A DNA stretch of 50,739 nucleotides. Source: Bacteroidales bacterium (GTDB lineage: Bacteria; Bacteroidota; Bacteroidia; Bacteroidales; Paludibacteraceae). The notes under the pieces are model-generated. The model made no database searches. It was not told where the DNA came from and saw only the letters and a program-made list of their open reading frames with translations. The number at the start of each line of letters is the position of its first letter. Position 1 is the first letter of the stretch. A program made the translations under genes and the position numbers. This document shows positions 48,040 to 50,739 of the stretch, one piece after another. Location of the stretch: positions 1 through 50,739 of the forward strand of contig CAAFXN010000177.1 in assembly GCA_900766775.1 (NCBI GenBank), given 5' to 3'.

Positions 48040-49461
48040 ATGAAACGTTTTTCATTGATTTTCTGCCTGTTGGCAGTGGCATTGCTTGGATTTGCGCAAG
48101 CAAAGTATGTGTTCTATTTTATCGGCGACGGCATGGGTACGAACCAAGTGCTGGGTACAGAGATGTACCTGTCGGAACTGAAAGGTGAGATAGGTCGTCA
48201 GCGACTGTGCATGACGCAGTTTCCTTACTCCGGTCAGGCAGCGACTTTCTCTGCGAGCAACGGTATCACCGACTCGGCGGCGGCAGGCACTTGCCTCGCG
48301 AGCGGCAAAAAGACCAACAACGGCGTGCTGGGACAGGATGCAGAGGGACAGGATGTCAGGACCGTGGCAGAGATATTGAAAGCGCAAGGTTGGGGCGTGG
48401 GTATCATGACCTCGGTGGCGATTGACCATGCCACGCCGGGGGCGTTCTATGCCCATGTGCCGAGCCGCGAGATGTACTACGAGATAGGCAAGCAGTTGGC
48501 TTTCTCCAACTTCGACTTCTTCGGTGGTGCCGCATTCCACCAGCCTAACTTGTCCCGACTTATCGGGAATCCGAAGAGCGTTATGGGTAAGCGCACGAAC
48601 CTCTACGACCTCTGCGAGGAGCAGGGCTACACGCTGGCGCACGGCTTTGAGGAGGCACAAAGATTGATGGACGCAAAGAAGATGATACTCATGCAGAGCA
48701 CCGACGGTATCGACCGCAACAAGCCGTCTTATAACATTCCCTATGCCATTGACCGCAAGGCGGATGATTTGACGCTGGAGCAGATAGTGCGCACGGCTAT
48801 CCCCTTCTTGAGCAGCAAGCACGAGCGTTTCTTCATGATGGTGGAGGGCGGCATGATAGACTATGCGAGCCACGGCAACGACGCTGCAACGGCATTCGGC
48901 GAGGTGATAGCCATGGATGAAGCGTTGCGTGTGGCATATGCGTTCTATCAGGCGCACCCCGATGAGACGCTGATAGTGGTAACGGCAGACCACGAGACGG
49001 GCGGCATGGCACTGGGCAATAGCGACTACACGCTGAACCTGCAACTGCTGCAGCACCAACGCTGCTCGGCTTGGATACTCTCGGACAAGGTCTCTGCGTT
49101 GTTCAAAGGCAAGAAGCAACCCAAATGGGAGGACGTGAAGCAGGTACTTACAGAGAGCCTCGGGCTGTATGCGCAGGTGGAGGTAACGCCGGAGGAAGAC
49201 GCGGCGCTGCAAGAGGCGTACAATAAAGCCGCATCGCACAAGGGCAGCGACATGAAGACAATGTACAAAGACATCAACGAGATAGGCGCGCTGGCGGTGA
49301 GGATGCTCAACGACAAGAGCAAGATAGGCTGGACGACGCATGCCCATAGCGCGCATGCAGTGCCTATCTTCGCCGTGGGTGTAGGGGCGTCGCGCTTCTC
49401 CGGATGGCACGACAACAGCGACATCGCGAAGTTGATTCTGCGCGCAGCGGGCACCCGATAA
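48040..49461 (+). CDS. Alkaline phosphatase
   Basis: 473 aa, signal peptide MKRFSLIFCLLAVALLGFAQA, so periplasmic. It releases phosphate from organic phosphates. Metal-site FIGDGMG (Asp30) and nucleophile Ser79 in ITDSAAAGT are clear; further metal ligands lie in MTSVAIDHATPGAFYAHV, EGGMIDYASHGND and VTADHETGGMAL. A 22-bp repeat element (48547-48568) is read in frame as NLSRLIGN. Belongs to the PhoA-type family; exact substrate range not inferable. Confidence 0.93.
   Translation: MKRFSLIFCLLAVALLGFAQAKYVFYFIGDGMGTNQVLGTEMYLSELKGEIGRQRLCMTQFPYSGQAATFSASNGITDSAAAGTCLASGKKTNNGVLGQDAEGQDVRTVAEILKAQGWGVGIMTSVAIDHATPGAFYAHVPSREMYYEIGKQLAFSNFDFFGGAAFHQPNLSRLIGNPKSVMGKRTNLYDLCEEQGYTLAHGFEEAQRLMDAKKMILMQSTDGIDRNKPSYNIPYAIDRKADDLTLEQIVRTAIPFLSSKHERFFMMVEGGMIDYASHGNDAATAFGEVIAMDEALRVAYAFYQAHPDETLIVVTADHETGGMALGNSDYTLNLQLLQHQRCSAWILSDKVSALFKGKKQPKWEDVKQVLTESLGLYAQVEVTPEEDAALQEAYNKAASHKGSDMKTMYKDINEIGALAVRMLNDKSKIGWTTHAHSAHAVPIFAVGVGASRFSGWHDNSDIAKLILRAAGTR
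48547..48568. repeat. 22-bp palindromic element, copy 3 (inside phosphatase gene)
   Basis: AACTTGTCCC then GACTTATCGGGA; 20 of 22 positions match copy 1. Lies in a region between AAFHQP and KSVMGKRTNLYD. Confidence 0.82.
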
Positions 49462-49463
49462 AG

Positions 49464-49506
49464 ACCGCTCGCAGGCTCGCTGAAAGATAAAGGATAAAAG
49501 ATAAAA
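49464..49506. repeat. GC-rich insert and heptamer array after the phosphatase gene
   Basis: GACCGCTCGCAGGCTCGCT followed by three GATAAAG/GATAAAA units (49486-49506). The reverse complement of the insert shares AGCGAG...CGAGCGGTC with the block at 4941-4959. Confidence 0.78.
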
Positions 49507-49549
49507 GACTTATTAGTCTCGACTATGAGAGGCTAATAAGTCTTTTTTT
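49506..49549 (+). terminator. Intrinsic terminator of the phosphatase gene
   Basis: AGACTTATTAGTCTC (49506-49520) pairs with GAGGCTAATAAGTCT (49528-49542), followed by a run of T. The A-rich left flank gives it some bidirectional potential for the convergent GH97 gene. Confidence 0.88.
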
Positions 49550-49566
49550 GTTATCTTGGTTCTTCA

Positions 49567-50739
49567 TCATCTCTTGTTCAAGATGATGGCGAAGCCGCCT
49601 GCGGATGCCATGGGGATGGTAAGGCGGTCGGATTGTTGGCAGTGGACGGTGTCGATACGGTAGGCATAGGGGTTGGTCTGCCAGTCGGCGTCTGCGGCGT
49701 CGCGGTAGATGGTGGCGGTGTAGGTAGTGCCGGGTTCCAAGAAAGAGAAGTCTATGGTCAGTTCACACGGGTTCTCGTCGGTGATACCGCCCACGTACCA
49801 ATCATCGGAGTGGCGGTCTTGGCGGGCAAAGACGCAGTAGTCGCCTATGCGTCCGTCCAAGAGAAGGGACTGCTTCCAGTCGCAGGGCACTTGCTCTATG
49901 AAAGAGAAGGCATCGGGGTGCCGGAGGTAGTTCTCCGGCAGGTCGCATGCCATCTGCAAGGGCGAGTAGAAGCAGACGAAGAGCGCGAGTTGGTTCATGA
50001 GCGTAGCATGGACACGAGTGTTCGGGTTGTGGGGATTGTCGAAGTTGAACACGCCCGGGGTGTAATCGACCGGTCCGCACATAATGCGCGTGAAGGGCAA
50101 GACCGTAGCATGCTCTGCGGGGCTGCCTCCGTCGCCCGCCCAAGCGTTCCACTCCTGTCCGCGCACGCCCTCCTGCGTGAAGAGGTTGGGATAGGTGCGC
50201 TGCAAGCCCGTGGGCATGACAGGCTCGTGGTTGTCGATGGACACTTGGTATTTCGCCGCCGTCTCGATGACGCGGCGGTAGTGGCGCACACCCGCCTGAC
50301 TTTTGTTCCACTGCAAGCCATCCACGGTATGGATAATGGGGGCTACATAGCCGGTCTTGACCACATGTATGTTGTGGGCTTGTGCGTAGGCAAACGCCTT
50401 GTCTAACTGTGGCTCGTATTCATCGGCTCTTCCGCCTGTCTCATGGTGCCCTATCATCTCCACACCAAGTTGGTAGGATAGGCGCGTGATGGAGTCGATG
50501 TCGAAATCAGGGTATGGTATGTCGTACTCAAAATGCTTGGGGACGGGGTTTACCCATGTCTCCCATCCTTCGTTCCATCCCTCTGCGAGCACGCCTCCGA
50601 AGCCGTGTTGGGCAGCGAACTGCATGTAGCGGGTCATGTTGGCGGTGGTAGCGCCATGGGTAGGCGATTGGTGCCACGTCATAGTGCCGAGGTGCATTCC
50701 CCACCATATCCCGATGTATTTCATCGGTTTAATCCACGA
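49567..50739 (-). CDS. GH97 family glycosidase, 5' end beyond the window
   Basis: At least 390 aa of the catalytic and C-terminal parts; the frame is open to the window edge (SWIKPMKYIGIWWGMHLG), so the ATG at 50724 is internal and the N-terminal sandwich domain lies outside. GH97 hallmarks: AEGWNEGWETW, VEMIGHHETGG, VSIDNHEPVMPTGLQRTYPN, GPVDYTPGVFNF. The family includes alpha-glucosidases (SusB) and alpha-galactosidases; conserved glutamates in HHET and NHEP are visible, but I cannot assign inverting or retaining mechanism without the missing part and an alignment. Confidence 0.93.
   Translation of the reverse strand, partial: SWIKPMKYIGIWWGMHLGTMTWHQSPTHGATTANMTRYMQFAAQHGFGGVLAEGWNEGWETWVNPVPKHFEYDIPYPDFDIDSITRLSYQLGVEMIGHHETGGRADEYEPQLDKAFAYAQAHNIHVVKTGYVAPIIHTVDGLQWNKSQAGVRHYRRVIETAAKYQVSIDNHEPVMPTGLQRTYPNLFTQEGVRGQEWNAWAGDGGSPAEHATVLPFTRIMCGPVDYTPGVFNFDNPHNPNTRVHATLMNQLALFVCFYSPLQMACDLPENYLRHPDAFSFIEQVPCDWKQSLLLDGRIGDYCVFARQDRHSDDWYVGGITDENPCELTIDFSFLEPGTTYTATIYRDAADADWQTNPYAYRIDTVHCQQSDRLTIPMASAGGFAIILNKR

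Noticed and set aside
48052..49410. Long open frame (about 450 codons) antisense to the alkaline phosphatase gene
   Set aside because: Composition rich in Arg, His and Val without recognisable motifs; the sense strand encodes a complete phosphatase. It is a shadow of G/C-rich codon use.

Overview
The window looks like a chromosomal stretch of a Bacteroidales bacterium (Bacteroidota), probably from an animal gut or a similar polymer-rich anaerobic niche. The evidence is a SusC/SusD pair in a polysaccharide utilisation locus (PUL), Bacteroidota-type promoters (TTTG, about 20 bp, TAnnTTTG), C-terminal domains resembling type IX secretion (T9SS) sorting signals, and the neighbourhood DUF4271-hemD-rnpA-yidD. 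Genus cannot be read from the sequence. I saw no tRNA, rRNA, CRISPR array, transposase or phage gene.

Layout. (1) 1-1.5 kb: G/C-rich palindromic repeats and an EcoRI-type adenine methyltransferase gene whose 3' end carries a 14-base C tract. (2) 1.7-10 kb, minus strand: a DEAD-box RNA helicase, then (in transcription order) a large TPR protein, an outer-membrane barrel protein and an SDR epimerase with a C-terminal zinc-ribbon-like tail. The TPR gene has a good promoter at 9997-10028. (3) 10-10.9 kb: a gene-free leader with phased direct repeats. (4) 10.9-34.8 kb: the PUL. It holds two secreted beta-helix proteins, SusC, SusD, a surface lipoprotein, a chondroitinase-ABC-like PL8 lyase, a GH88 unsaturated glucuronyl hydrolase, a second PL8-like lyase, a membrane propeller/AraC regulator and a sulfatase-maturing radical SAM enzyme. 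On the other strand are a CotH-like protein and an aldose 1-epimerase. Together these fit capture and cleavage of a uronic-acid glycan such as a glycosaminoglycan: lyases make unsaturated oligosaccharides and GH88 removes the unsaturated uronate. (5) 35-50.7 kb: housekeeping genes: a metallophosphatase lipoprotein, acpP, fabF, a small winged-helix protein, asd, a U32 protein, DUF4271, hemD, rnpA, yidD, trmD, a sodium/solute symporter, rsfS, ftsH and an alkaline phosphatase. A GH97 glycosidase runs off the right edge.

The most unusual feature is the repeat content. Several families of short nested palindromes are scattered through the window on both strands. Many copies lie inside protein-coding genes without breaking the frame, and in two genes a copy supplies the last codons and the stop. 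One 43-bp family has compensatory base changes in both stems between its two copies. One 22-bp family occurs three times, each inside a gene. Most spacers also carry arrays with a 7-bp period whose unit sequence differs from place to place. The overall picture resembles the in-frame palindromic elements of Rickettsia and the heptamer repeats of cyanobacteria, but in a Bacteroidales genome. The second notable feature is the methyltransferase C tract: two neighbouring frames after it encode alternative C-termini that end in the same kind of motif.
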